A stretch of DNA of 64,000 bases from a virus: positions 1 to 64,000 of IMG/VR virus record IMGVR_UViG_3300017986_000020. One strand, given 5' to 3'. Positions 33,701 to 42,100 of the stretch are shown piece by piece. Every line of letters begins with the position of its first letter. Position 1 is the stretch's first letter. A program made the position numbers and the translations under genes. The notes under the pieces are model-generated. The model was not told the DNA's origin. It was given only the letters and a program-made list of their open reading frames with translations, and did no database searches.

Positions 33701-35088
33701 TGGTAGAAGAATTAGAAATATTCATATATCTAGTTCGTTCTACTATAAGTTCATTTAGTGGTGGAATGTTTACACAAACATTTGATGCTATAAGAATACC
33801 TGTACCTAGATTCTTTAAGGATATACCTAGACTGGAAGCAATAGACATAGAAGAAGAGTTGGATGCTTTCGGAGGATTTGGCGATACTTCTATAGGAGTT
33901 GATGGGGTTACAGGTGGAAATGGTATATTTGCTGTTGACGAAGATGGAAACATACAAGGTGCTGGAGGCAATGCAAACGTCGGTGGTGGTGATGGTAATG
34001 GTTTTGATTCTATAGCATTTCAGGAAGGGGTAGATACCGCGGTGTCAAATCCAACTGTTGGTAACCTTAGCGGCTTACTTAGTACATTAGGTGGAACAAA
34101 TATCAACACAGAAGATGCACAATATCTTCTTAATTCAATGGTTGCTGAATTTGGAGAAGGTGTTGATGGATTACCCGATGATCCCGAATTGCGTTCTATA
34201 TACACCGAACTTATGACAACTGCAGCAGGTTCAGCAGGAATTCCAATAACTGATTTAGGATTTACCGAATCAAACTCTACGCCAGAGTTAGATAGTATAA
34301 CAGATAACACTGACAATGTAAAAAAAGTTGAAACTTTAACTGAAGAGTTAGAAACTGTAACAGAAGAACTAGATGTATTTGAATTAGACCCAGAAGTAGA
34401 AAAAGAAAGAATTAAAGAAAAAGAAAGATTAGAAGAAGAAAAACTAATCGAAGAAAACAACACTTCTCCGTTTGTTTTAGATACTGTGACAGTTCTGACT
34501 AATCCAGAAACAGGTGAAACGGAAACAAGAGTGCAAGTCAAACCTTCATTGATAGATCAACCTGTTATTATACCTAAACCTCCTGGTGCGTTACCTTCGC
34601 CTGCTATAGACAATGGAGACGGTACAATAACAGTACCAATTACAACAGCAACTGGTGATATAATAACAGTTAGTGAAGAAGTTTCTAAAGAGCTAAGAGC
34701 TGCAAATGATATATGGGCTGATGTAAGAAAAGCTATAGAAAACTTACCTCGTAAAGAAGTACAGGAAACTTTTGATTTTGGAGATGGAAATGTAGAAACG
34801 TTTACTGAATTGTATCTAGTTTGGGATGAATTTCCAGATATACCATATACAGACGCAAACGGTAATACACAAGTATTAACAGCAGAAGATTTAGGAATAA
34901 CTTCATTTTCTGATAATCATGGTCTAACACCAGCTGTAATGAACAATTTTATAAGTCGTATAGGAAATATATTTCCGAACATAACAACAGCGAGAAGAAA
35001 ACAATTAGATCCTGAAAATGCAGGTGGGCCATTGAGAACAGAGATAGGCTCACTTGACGTATTTACACCAATAGAAGAGGCTGAATGA
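30760..35088 (+). CDS. Large baseplate hub-associated protein with N-terminal NNPGNIR domain
   Basis: The 1442-residue protein lies between gp53 and gp5. Residues 1-130 (RSQRNNNPGNIRTN, GSFVTFATPEHGVRAMTKTL, IIGRWAPPNENSTATYI) form a domain seen in phage structural and peptidoglycan-degrading proteins. A 54-bp tandem duplication encodes two STAGPTSRGGRRGS linkers at residues 175-208. A beta-rich region of about 240-650 looks like a hub domain, and about 660-790 is a long coiled coil (KVDELQQQANDIQKLIDQ). Two low-complexity acidic linkers follow, and the end (about 1310-1442) is a small folded domain. The N-terminal domain may bind or cut cell wall, but catalytic residues cannot be fixed from sequence alone. 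No direct T4 counterpart. Confidence 0.7.
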   Translation: MAVRSQRNNNPGNIRTNSTAWEGKVGDDGSFVTFATPEHGVRAMTKTLYTYQEKHGKRTLRDIIGRWAPPNENSTATYISIVSKETGINPDQPIDLRNNPKTTERVINAMIRMEGGNSAVNYFKPHVSNGIKMANGEVSTPTSKLGNNTLPGLGNPDILSEIAPELPEGVGTDSQTSTAGPTSRGGRRGSDIQTSTAGPTSRGGRRGSTDNVSTFNSTTFENMTSVLNWLEDEDQFWENELDFYENYSYDLEFLVVPVGESESFLNFKSVSFEQIINNQWPAENSNYVTIAKTGLTTEFTVDNLQIRSMGTGSGDVNKMVGTGVSLSFDLRQVGNTSINDTLIGIVMLMGYASIADATYYMKINFNGYNLDDPTDAPQLPTTKVIPFKLNKLKDITTTTNETGTIITLEGTIIQQMATLANVNITEYPFEFTIKDTLEETINSFIDDLNDVVSSPENTSYTAEQLRFLTEYEVRFDSSMDRFKSSSMISSTNVNTSAGNNTVSKRTNSINSGETVGNITPGLSVIDVLHDICIQSAEIKKEILVESETFNNVIRIEPDVIPKPGGYNVITGETGSTVIYNIIMKREFIDQNAANQLSKMQEVRKTLDEIFGTGRCRKVYYYHYTGLNDQILDLTVSLDRQLIKTYNTPKDSFTAFTFLKANSNLHIALSEKQQQKVDELQQQANDIQKLIDQKDGEAAKLQEEIAGEKSKLLSIMASQKRSTVANAPPGARDEFEKRFQTLQEALDNGDSVSLAALQREFPEEFAELKNNEGFNRLQQLDKQLKEINNQRNTEQANQNKIDSNIKRRFEEQLGIQLGDALQAQAAKQSATLSQFSNGGFILAEELGDDLISSKMDSKSFGALLDTLILNPLIFKRAIIPSLMEEKKPRVFKVPDQEEMELARQKFYESLDGDTSMHQLSMTIKGDPFWLEYYLTKEQQRTHFGQNNTNDNNKGFFTNINGNNYFVLVVNKADGVDEHDNIMVEELEIFIYLVRSTISSFSGGMFTQTFDAIRIPVPRFFKDIPRLEAIDIEEELDAFGGFGDTSIGVDGVTGGNGIFAVDEDGNIQGAGGNANVGGGDGNGFDSIAFQEGVDTAVSNPTVGNLSGLLSTLGGTNINTEDAQYLLNSMVAEFGEGVDGLPDDPELRSIYTELMTTAAGSAGIPITDLGFTESNSTPELDSITDNTDNVKKVETLTEELETVTEELDVFELDPEVEKERIKEKERLEEEKLIEENNTSPFVLDTVTVLTNPETGETETRVQVKPSLIDQPVIIPKPPGALPSPAIDNGDGTITVPITTATGDIITVSEEVSKELRAANDIWADVRKAIENLPRKEVQETFDFGDGNVETFTELYLVWDEFPDIPYTDANGNTQVLTAEDLGITSFSDNHGLTPAVMNNFISRIGNIFPNITTARRKQLDPENAGGPLRTEIGSLDVFTPIEEAE
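31282..31383 (+). repeat. 54-bp tandem duplication in the hub protein gene
   Basis: Two 48-bp identical copies (31282-31329 and 31336-31383), spaced by a 54-bp period, encode a serine-, threonine-, glycine- and arginine-rich linker. Perfect identity points to a recent event. Confidence 0.95.
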
Positions 35089-35089
35089 T

Positions 35090-37126
35090 ATGAGTTTACA
35101 GAATGAAAATACAAACAACTTTGCTAAAAGTGTAAAAAGAGAGAGAAAACGTGGTGAGAACCCGGCTCTTAATGCTGTTAGTAGTGGTATATATCATGCT
35201 ATAACTGTTGGTGGCAAGCCTGATCCCGAGGGACGTGGTAGAGTCGCAGCTTATATTCCTAAATTAGGAGGTGATCCTGATAACCCGTTATTTTTTCAGT
35301 ATGCTTCGCCATTTGCTGGAGCTAATGCTAACGGTTCATATGGTTTCTTTTCTACGCCGCCCGATGCTGGTGTAACTATTATGGTATTCTTTGCTGACGA
35401 TGGTGAACTAAGTGAAGGTTATTACTTTGCTGTGGCGCAAGAAGTACCTGACGTTGCTGCTGGTGGTGCAGCTGGCAAAGCAAAAGCTGACGGTACCGGT
35501 CAGGGTGAAGGAAGTTTTAAAAATCAACCTGCTGCTAAATCGAACCACATTGAATTATCTAAAGCACAAGGTAAAGATACTACTGTAATAGATAAGAAGA
35601 TGGACTCTGACTCCAGAGCGGCAAGACGTAATGTAGGTACAGATTCAAAAGATATTGGTCTTTCTGATAAGCTAGATGGAAAAGACGGATTATTTCGTGT
35701 TAAAGAAGGAAAAGAAAAACCAGAAGACGAGGTTACTACTGGTAGAAATCAAAAGAATACTTCTAACAATAAGAACACAAAAACAAAGAGAAACGAAGAA
35801 GCAGAAAATCATCCAAGAAATATAAACACTGCTACTCAAGGTATATATGCTGATTCAATAAGAGGTCAAACTACAGCGAGTCCAACTCGTAACGCAAGTT
35901 ATAAAGAACCTAAACCAAACTCTGTGTATGGTTGGAAAACACCTGGTTCAAATGCTATTACTATTGATGACGGTAGTGTAGGTGATGACGGTTTTGTACA
36001 TCCAAATCAGATTAGAATACAAACAGGCAGCGGCGCAAGTGTCATCTTAGATGGTACAAACGATATGATTTATATGATTAATTCCACTGGTTCAGGTTGG
36101 GTTGAAATTGGCGCCGCAGGTGAAGTAATGGTATATGGGCAAGGCTCTATATCTATGAGAGCAGAAAAAGATTTCAACTTACGTGCTGACCAAAATATAA
36201 ACATTGAAGCAGGAAATAATATTAACATGAAAGCAGGCAATGATTATCACATTAATGCTGATGACCAGTTTCATGTAAAAAGCGGTGGAACACAATTCTT
36301 CACTAGTGGTGGTGCAAATCATACAAATGTAAAAACAAATATGTATGTCACAACAGGTGGTATCTTACATTTGAATGGTCCAAAAGCAGCAATATCTCCT
36401 GGTATATCTACTGTATCACATGCTGATATTCAAAACTTAGAAACAACAAAAATAGACGAATCTGTATTATCTACAATGGTATCACATGAACCTATGCTTA
36501 GAAAGAAACCTGCTCCTGCTAATACCAGTAGTTCGAGTGATGGTGGTTCGACGGTAAACTCTGGTAGCATCCCTCCAGTAAAAGAAGATCCACTAAGTAA
36601 AATTAGAAATGATGAATCTGAACCGCCAGCAGAGCAACTTACTACTGATACATCTATAGAAGAGCAAACAGGTAACGGTTCTGGTTCTGTTAAATATATC
36701 AGTGGTTTCTCCAATCAAACAAGAAACAAACCAATTCAAAATAGACTGTTTAGTATACTAGAAAGAGCAGCAGAATCTGCAGGTGTCGATGTTGATATTT
36801 TCTCTGGAGGACAAGATCCAAAAGGCACGCCAGGTGGACGTAGAACTGGTAGTATAAGACATGATAATGGCTTTGCTGCTGATGTTTGGATTTATAGTAA
36901 TGGTAAAAAACTAAGTTGTACTAGTAACTCTGATTTGCCTATTATGAAAAAATTCTGCCAAGCATGTTTCAGTGCAGGAGCAACAAGTATTGGTGTAGGT
37001 CCAGGTTATATGGGTAATGTAGGTATTCATGTTGATATCGCTCCATCATCGCCAGCAGCAATTTGGGGATCATCACATACTTCAGCAACAGCGCCAAGTT
37101 GGTTAAGACAAATAAGGACAGCGTAA
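35090..37126 (+). CDS. 5: Baseplate central spike, gp5-like, with C-terminal M15-type peptidase domain
   Basis: gp5 is the membrane-puncturing spike. Residues 30-120 are the OB-fold (GIYHAITVGGKPDPEGRGRV, NPLFFQYASPFAG, DAGVTIMVFFADDGE). Residues about 290-450 are the triple beta-helix, with repeats such as GEVMVYGQGSISMRAEKDFN and NINIEAGNNINMKAG. T4 gp5 has a lysozyme between these parts. Here the region is a charged linker, and a different domain is added at the end (about 535-678). Its RTGSIRHDNGFAADVW and VGIHVDIAP carry the H, D and H metal ligands of M15 D-Ala-D-Ala-type peptidases. It would therefore cut peptide cross-links rather than glycan strands. Confidence 0.85.
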   Translation: MSLQNENTNNFAKSVKRERKRGENPALNAVSSGIYHAITVGGKPDPEGRGRVAAYIPKLGGDPDNPLFFQYASPFAGANANGSYGFFSTPPDAGVTIMVFFADDGELSEGYYFAVAQEVPDVAAGGAAGKAKADGTGQGEGSFKNQPAAKSNHIELSKAQGKDTTVIDKKMDSDSRAARRNVGTDSKDIGLSDKLDGKDGLFRVKEGKEKPEDEVTTGRNQKNTSNNKNTKTKRNEEAENHPRNINTATQGIYADSIRGQTTASPTRNASYKEPKPNSVYGWKTPGSNAITIDDGSVGDDGFVHPNQIRIQTGSGASVILDGTNDMIYMINSTGSGWVEIGAAGEVMVYGQGSISMRAEKDFNLRADQNINIEAGNNINMKAGNDYHINADDQFHVKSGGTQFFTSGGANHTNVKTNMYVTTGGILHLNGPKAAISPGISTVSHADIQNLETTKIDESVLSTMVSHEPMLRKKPAPANTSSSSDGGSTVNSGSIPPVKEDPLSKIRNDESEPPAEQLTTDTSIEEQTGNGSGSVKYISGFSNQTRNKPIQNRLFSILERAAESAGVDVDIFSGGQDPKGTPGGRRTGSIRHDNGFAADVWIYSNGKKLSCTSNSDLPIMKKFCQACFSAGATSIGVGPGYMGNVGIHVDIAPSSPAAIWGSSHTSATAPSWLRQIRTA

Positions 37127-37127
37127 T

Positions 37128-37760
37128 ATGATTTATGATAAACGAAAAGGATCATTGTTAAATTACATTCAGCTTCCGTTGAATGTTATAACACCTTACG
37201 GTACATATCTAGGTACTGGTTATGATATCAATGAACAACCTTCGTATACACTTTCGTATACACGTGTTAAAACATTCCCAGCAAATGAACTAGTATTCAG
37301 TAACATGAGCAAAGATGCTATTGTTAACGATGTTATACCTTCACTTGAAATAAGAAATGGTATGATAGGTTACAATTATGAAATACCTGATGTTGAATTT
37401 AAGTATGGATATATCACAGTTGCTTCACAGCGTGTAGACATTTCAGAACAAAAAGTAACAATTGATGCCGCAAAATTTATATTAGAAAAACAATTACGTG
37501 CTATTGGAAATGTACTTGAAAAGTTCGTAACACAACCGTTAGGTCAACCGCAATTCGATGCTTTGATACATTACTTCTACTACGAGGGGGTTGACAAAAT
37601 AGAAAATCACAATATTATAAAATTAATCAATAGAGAGAAGTGGTTTGAAATAACAGATGAAATACAAACAAACATAAAAAGAGGCGACAAAACGGATGAA
37701 CGTCTTGCCGCCCTAAGGATTGAAACTGCTAAAATGTGGAGTTATGTTCCTGGATTTTAA
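37128..37760 (+). CDS. Degenerate GH24 lysozyme-fold protein of the baseplate
   Basis: The 210-residue protein resembles phage T4-type lysozyme (GH24). [17 protein letters not shown] aligns with T4 lysozyme's KIYKDTEGYYTIGIGHL, and [20 protein letters not shown] with the QFDAL...NVG motif, followed by [15 protein letters not shown] and a closing arginine-rich helix. The catalytic glutamate and aspartate of T4 lysozyme (E11 and D20) have no obvious equivalents in the N-terminal segment, so it is probably inactive. It sits directly after gp5, where T4 has the lysozyme fused inside gp5, and may have become a structural plug. Its stop overlaps the convergent clpP gene by four bases. Confidence 0.6.
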   Translation: MIYDKRKGSLLNYIQLPLNVITPYGTYLGTGYDINEQPSYTLSYTRVKTFPANELVFSNMSKDAIVNDVIPSLEIRNGMIGYNYEIPDVEFKYGYITVASQRVDISEQKVTIDAAKFILEKQLRAIGNVLEKFVTQPLGQPQFDALIHYFYYEGVDKIENHNIIKLINREKWFEITDEIQTNIKRGDKTDERLAALRIETAKMWSYVPGF

Positions 37761-38356
37761 TCAGTCGGTCTTTCGTCAATAACCTTATCTGCTAGTCCAT
37801 AAGCTACTGCTTCATGTGCGCTCATAAAGTTATCACGTTCCATATCAGCTAATATTTGTTGGTATTGTTTATGTGTGCTGTTATGTTTGACATAGATTTC
37901 AGTTAAACTTTGTTTCATTTTCAGAATTTCTCTAACTTGAATTTCCATGTCAGTCGCTTGACCACCTGCACCACCGCTCGGTTGATGGATCATATGTCTT
38001 GCGTGTGGTAAAATATATCTTTTACCAGCAGCACCAGCTTGTGCTAGTAACGATCCCATAGAACATGCTTGCCCCATAACAGTAGTTGACACATCTGGTT
38101 TGACAAACTGCATAGTGTCATAGATCGCCATTCCCGCAGTTACTACGCCACCGGGAGAGTTGATGTAAAAATGTATATCCTTATCTGGGTTTTCACTTTC
38201 TAAGAATAGCATTTGTGCGCATAGTAAATCTGCTTGGTAATCATTAACTTCGCCTGTCAAAAAAATGACACGTTCTTTTAACAATCGGGAAAAGATATCA
38301 TAACTGCGTTCACCGTTCGCAGTTTGGTCAACGACCATTGGTACAAGATTGGGCAT
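37757..38356 (-). CDS. clpP: ClpP-type serine protease, phage-encoded
   Basis: ClpP forms a 14-mer barrel that degrades proteins fed by Clp ATPases. The 199-residue protein has a complete triad: serine in [14 protein letters not shown] (about 105), histidine in [12 protein letters not shown] (about 130) and aspartate in [13 protein letters not shown] (about 180). The usual FYINSPGG and YGLADKVID motifs are also present. No ATPase partner is visible in the window, so it probably works with host ClpX or ClpA or alters their specificity. It is preceded by a one-base overlap (stop/start) with the 113-residue gene and a sigma-70-type promoter, so it is made early. Confidence 0.95.
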   Translation of the reverse strand: MPNLVPMVVDQTANGERSYDIFSRLLKERVIFLTGEVNDYQADLLCAQMLFLESENPDKDIHFYINSPGGVVTAGMAIYDTMQFVKPDVSTTVMGQACSMGSLLAQAGAAGKRYILPHARHMIHQPSGGAGGQATDMEIQVREILKMKQSLTEIYVKHNSTHKQYQQILADMERDNFMSAHEAVAYGLADKVIDERPTD

Positions 38357-38697
38357 TAAAAAGTCCTTGAGTTTGGTTTTACCATACTTTTAAAAGTATC
38401 TAGTTCTTGGTTAAGTTCTGCTATTCTTTTATATGCTGTTTGTAGCTGACCCTGTAATGTGAATACTTCATTTTCAAGAATTTTGATCTTTTCAGATGAT
38501 GTATCCTCAAAAGGTTCCCAAAGAACATTACTACTAACCTCAACTCCATACTTGTCGAAGTTTATTAGATTAGATTCGAATTCTTCCAATGATATTGACG
38601 GGTAATCGTCATAGTCAAATTCGTACTGTACATCTACTTCATAGTTTGAATAGTCTAGTTCTTCTAAAAATTCTAGTTCAAGTTGTTTATGATGCAT
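38356..38697 (-). CDS. Acidic coiled-coil protein upstream of clpP, unknown
   Basis: I chose ATG 38697 (113 residues), since GGAG lies six bases before it; two earlier in-frame starts overlap that site. The N-terminal two thirds are acidic ([20 protein letters not shown]) and the C-terminal 40 residues are a coiled coil ([20 protein letters not shown]). Its stop overlaps the clpP start. A function as an adaptor or modulator of ClpP is suggested only by this coupling. Confidence 0.65.
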   Translation of the reverse strand: MHHKQLELEFLEELDYSNYEVDVQYEFDYDDYPSISLEEFESNLINFDKYGVEVSSNVLWEPFEDTSSEKIKILENEVFTLQGQLQTAYKRIAELNQELDTFKSMVKPNSRTF

Positions 38698-38724
38698 GTT
38701 CATCTCCTTCACGATGATATATTT

Positions 38725-38753
38725 AGTCTATACTAAAAAACTTTTGTTGTCAA
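38725..38753 (-). promoter_or_regulatory. Sigma-70-type promoter of the clpP unit
   Basis: TTGACA (38748-38753), spacer of 17, TAGACT (38725-38730) on the minus strand. The -10 box is a poorer match than in the other early promoters. Confidence 0.62.
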
Positions 38754-38787
38754 TATCTTTTTTCAAAAAGTTCGTAGTTTATATGCA

Positions 38788-38797
38788 GATAAATACT
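38788..38797 (+). promoter_or_regulatory. T4-type late promoter of the baseplate wedge operon
   Basis: GATAAATACT lies 26 bases before gp25, within a 30-base block nearly identical to that at 29831-29860. Confidence 0.78.
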
Positions 38798-38822
38798 CTT
38801 AATCAAAAATAGAGAGAAAACT

Positions 38823-39182
38823 ATGGCAATTAGATTCACAGGATTTAGTACAAAAAATAAAAAGGCAATCAACCACCGTCTTTTTGATAAAGACTTGGTG
38901 ATCGAAGACTTAATGAATCATATTATGACTCGTAAGGGTGAACGTGTGATGATGCCTACTTATGGAAGTATTGTACATGATATGATTTTTGAACCATTAA
39001 CACCAGATGTTAAGGGTATAATAAGACAAGATTTGACTGAAATTATAAATGAAGATCCTAGAGTGAATTTAGAAAGTATTATCATAGATGAATCAGAACA
39101 TACATTAAACATTCAAATACTTGTTTCAATCATTCCAACAAGTGAAAAAGTTGAATTAACAGTTAATTTAGAAAGAGAATAA
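38823..39182 (+). CDS. 25: Baseplate wedge protein, gp25-like
   Basis: gp25 lies at the centre of each wedge and starts sheath assembly; it is conserved across contractile machines. The 119-residue protein has the family's core: INHRLFDKDLVIEDLMNHIM, TRKGERVMMPTYGSIVHDMIFEP (here with the RxxxP and G-S/T-x-hydrophobic pattern) and a C-terminal beta sheet ending VELTVNLERE. Length is near T4 gp25 (132). gp6 begins two bases after its stop. Confidence 0.93.
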   Translation: MAIRFTGFSTKNKKAINHRLFDKDLVIEDLMNHIMTRKGERVMMPTYGSIVHDMIFEPLTPDVKGIIRQDLTEIINEDPRVNLESIIIDESEHTLNIQILVSIIPTSEKVELTVNLERE

Positions 39183-39183
39183 T

Positions 39184-42100
39184 ATGGGTCAGGAAAGAGT
39201 TGACAATTTATTTGCGGGCGAGAGTTGGAGTGCTGTTTATACAGCATTTACAAACATTAGTTTAAAAGCATATGACTTTGATACTATCAGAGAAGCATTA
39301 CTATTATATGTACAGGAAACATATCCTGACAAATATAATGACTACATTGCTAGTTCAGAATTTATTGCTATCTTAGATATTGTTGCGTATTTAGGACATT
39401 CACTATCATTTAGACTTGATATGAATACCCGTGAAAACTTCTTAGATTTAGCAGAACGCCGTGAGTCTGTACTAAGACTAGCAAAAAATCTTGGCTATAT
39501 TAAAACAAGACCTATCAATGCTCGTGGTTATATGAAAATCACAAGTGTTACTACATCACAAGATGTTACTGATAATGAAGGGAATTCTCTTGCTAATACT
39601 ACTGTTAACTGGAATGATGCTAATGACGTTAACTGGTATGAAAACTTTATTACAATTTTAGACGCTTCTTTCACAAAGAATTCAAAAATTCAAGACCCTA
39701 TTGCGAATATGACAGCGTTTGGTATAGAGAATAGTCTATACGAAATTAATGAAAACAGAATAGCTAAGAGTATTACTTACCCATTCTCAGCAAATGTAGC
39801 AGGTGCGAGTAGAAGATTTGAATCCGTACGTGCTGAATTTGACGGAGACAACGTAATAGAAGCAGAACCTATTCCTACTAAAAACTTTACAATTGTTAAT
39901 AGAGATGACAATCTTGGTCCAGCTTCTGATAGAACAGGTTTCTTTATCTTCACAAAACTAGGCGAACTTGCTTTTGAAAATTTAAGTTATACAAAAAGAC
40001 TATCTAATCGTGTTCAGATTTTAAACGATACGAATATTAGTAACTCAGATGTTTGGATTCAAAGATTAGATAATGAAAATAATTATGTTTCTAGTGTATC
40101 TGTTGTAGATAATGACAGTAGAGAAACAGCAATTTATAATTCTCTAAGAAACGGAAATGGTGATCTAGCTAGTGTCACAACTAACATAGATAACTCTATT
40201 CAAATCAACTGGCCTGACGGCATCTTTGGTAATGCTCCTTTTGGTAACTATCGTGTTTGGTATCGTAAAACAGACAATGAAAACTTTACTGTAAACGGAA
40301 ATGATGTACCCGAAGCAAGTGTTACTATCCCGTATATTGGAGCAGATGGTAGAAATTATGCACTTACAGTTACGCTAACAACTACAAGAGATTTCTCCGA
40401 AAACTATGCCGGCGAAACTTTTGAAAGTGTAAGACGTATTGCTCCACGTGCTTATTATTCACAAGACAGAATGGTAAACGCACAAGACTATAATATTTTC
40501 CCACTAACACTTGGTACAAATGTTGTAGAAAAAGCAAAAGCAATTAACACAAGTTTTGCAGGTAATTCACGTTTCTTTGAAATGGATGATCCAACAGGAC
40601 ATCATTCAAATGTTTCTGTAACTGGTACAGATGGATCAGTTTATATTGATGATGATATCATTACAATGAACTTACCGTTCAACAGAGCAAACGGTAACAG
40701 TGATGACTTTATTCGTAATGTCATGTCAGAAGTTATCAAACATCCTAGTTTGATTAATCTTTACTTTTACAATTATATGTTTAATGTTGATAGTGTTATC
40801 ACAACACCTAAATTAAACTTTAACGTAAGTCCAACAAATAAAAAAGTTATCGAAGTAATATCAACTGATACTGAATCTCAGACTGTATTGTATCCTGGAG
40901 ATCATATTCTTACAGTTGGTACTGAAGAACTAGAAGAAACTTGGACAACAATATATGGAACTACAGTTTCAGAAACTGGTGATAGTATTGACACATTTAT
41001 TATTAATGATATTATCCCAGAAATGTCTGGTAGTATATCTAAAGTTGTACGTGGTTACAGAACACGCTTTGAAGATATTGAAATTCAGAATATCAAACAA
41101 GAAAAAATTGAAGACTTATCAGTTGACTCTTTCAAAATTAAATACATCCCAGAACCAGATACAAATAAATGGGCATGGTATGTACATGATGATGTTACAG
41201 AACCTGAATTAATTGATGGTGAAGATGTTTTTATAACATTCACATATAAAGCAGGCGCAAGACAGAATGAAGCAGAGTATGTTGCTAAGTTTACAGGTAA
41301 GAAAGTTGTATTTGAGAGTGAAGACCAAGTTAAGTTCTTCTATAGTAACAACAAGTTTATTGTTGACAACGAAACTAATCTAATAGAACGTGACATTATA
41401 CTTTTTAACTATTATAATACTATAACATCTGGTGGTCAAGCACAAACTACCGGCGAAGATATGATAGTTAATATCGGTACAGCACCAGTGACAAATGTTG
41501 TAGATAATAATGGAACTATAACATTCGACGGCGTATACAAAAATACAGGCGCTGAATTGACAAATGACTTTGTTGAAAATATGAATTGTTATAACCCAAC
41601 ATCTACACGACATGTATTAGTGTCACCTGTGGGCCTTGAATATCCAGTAACACCTACGTCACCAAGCAGTACTACAGTTATAGGTAACTCGCCATCTTAC
41701 ACGGTTTCTTATGAGTTAGACAATGCTTCTGAAATAGTTGGAACAGTTATTGATACCGGAGAGAATCCTGCTGTAGAAACTACAAATGAATATGTTTATT
41801 CTATAAATCCAGCAGTAATAAGTGAAGAAATCGATTCATGTACATCTGCCAAAAGTTATACAACAACATATAATGAAGTACAACTAACAGATAACTCTTT
41901 CAAAGGTAAAGTTAGTACACAGTATTTCAATCAAGCACAATCATCTAATAATTTTGTTTGGATTGATGAAAACCATCTACCAACAGGTGAAACATTAGAC
42001 ACCGCAGTTGCTCCAATGGTTGGTGTACAAACCGAATACTTCATTCAAAACAACGGTGGCGTATATACATTTACATTCCCAGATATGGTACAAGATGGTT

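Noticed and set aside
36430-36714. Minus-strand frame of 94 codons inside gp5
   Set aside because: Antisense shadow in a conserved coding gene, without start signals.
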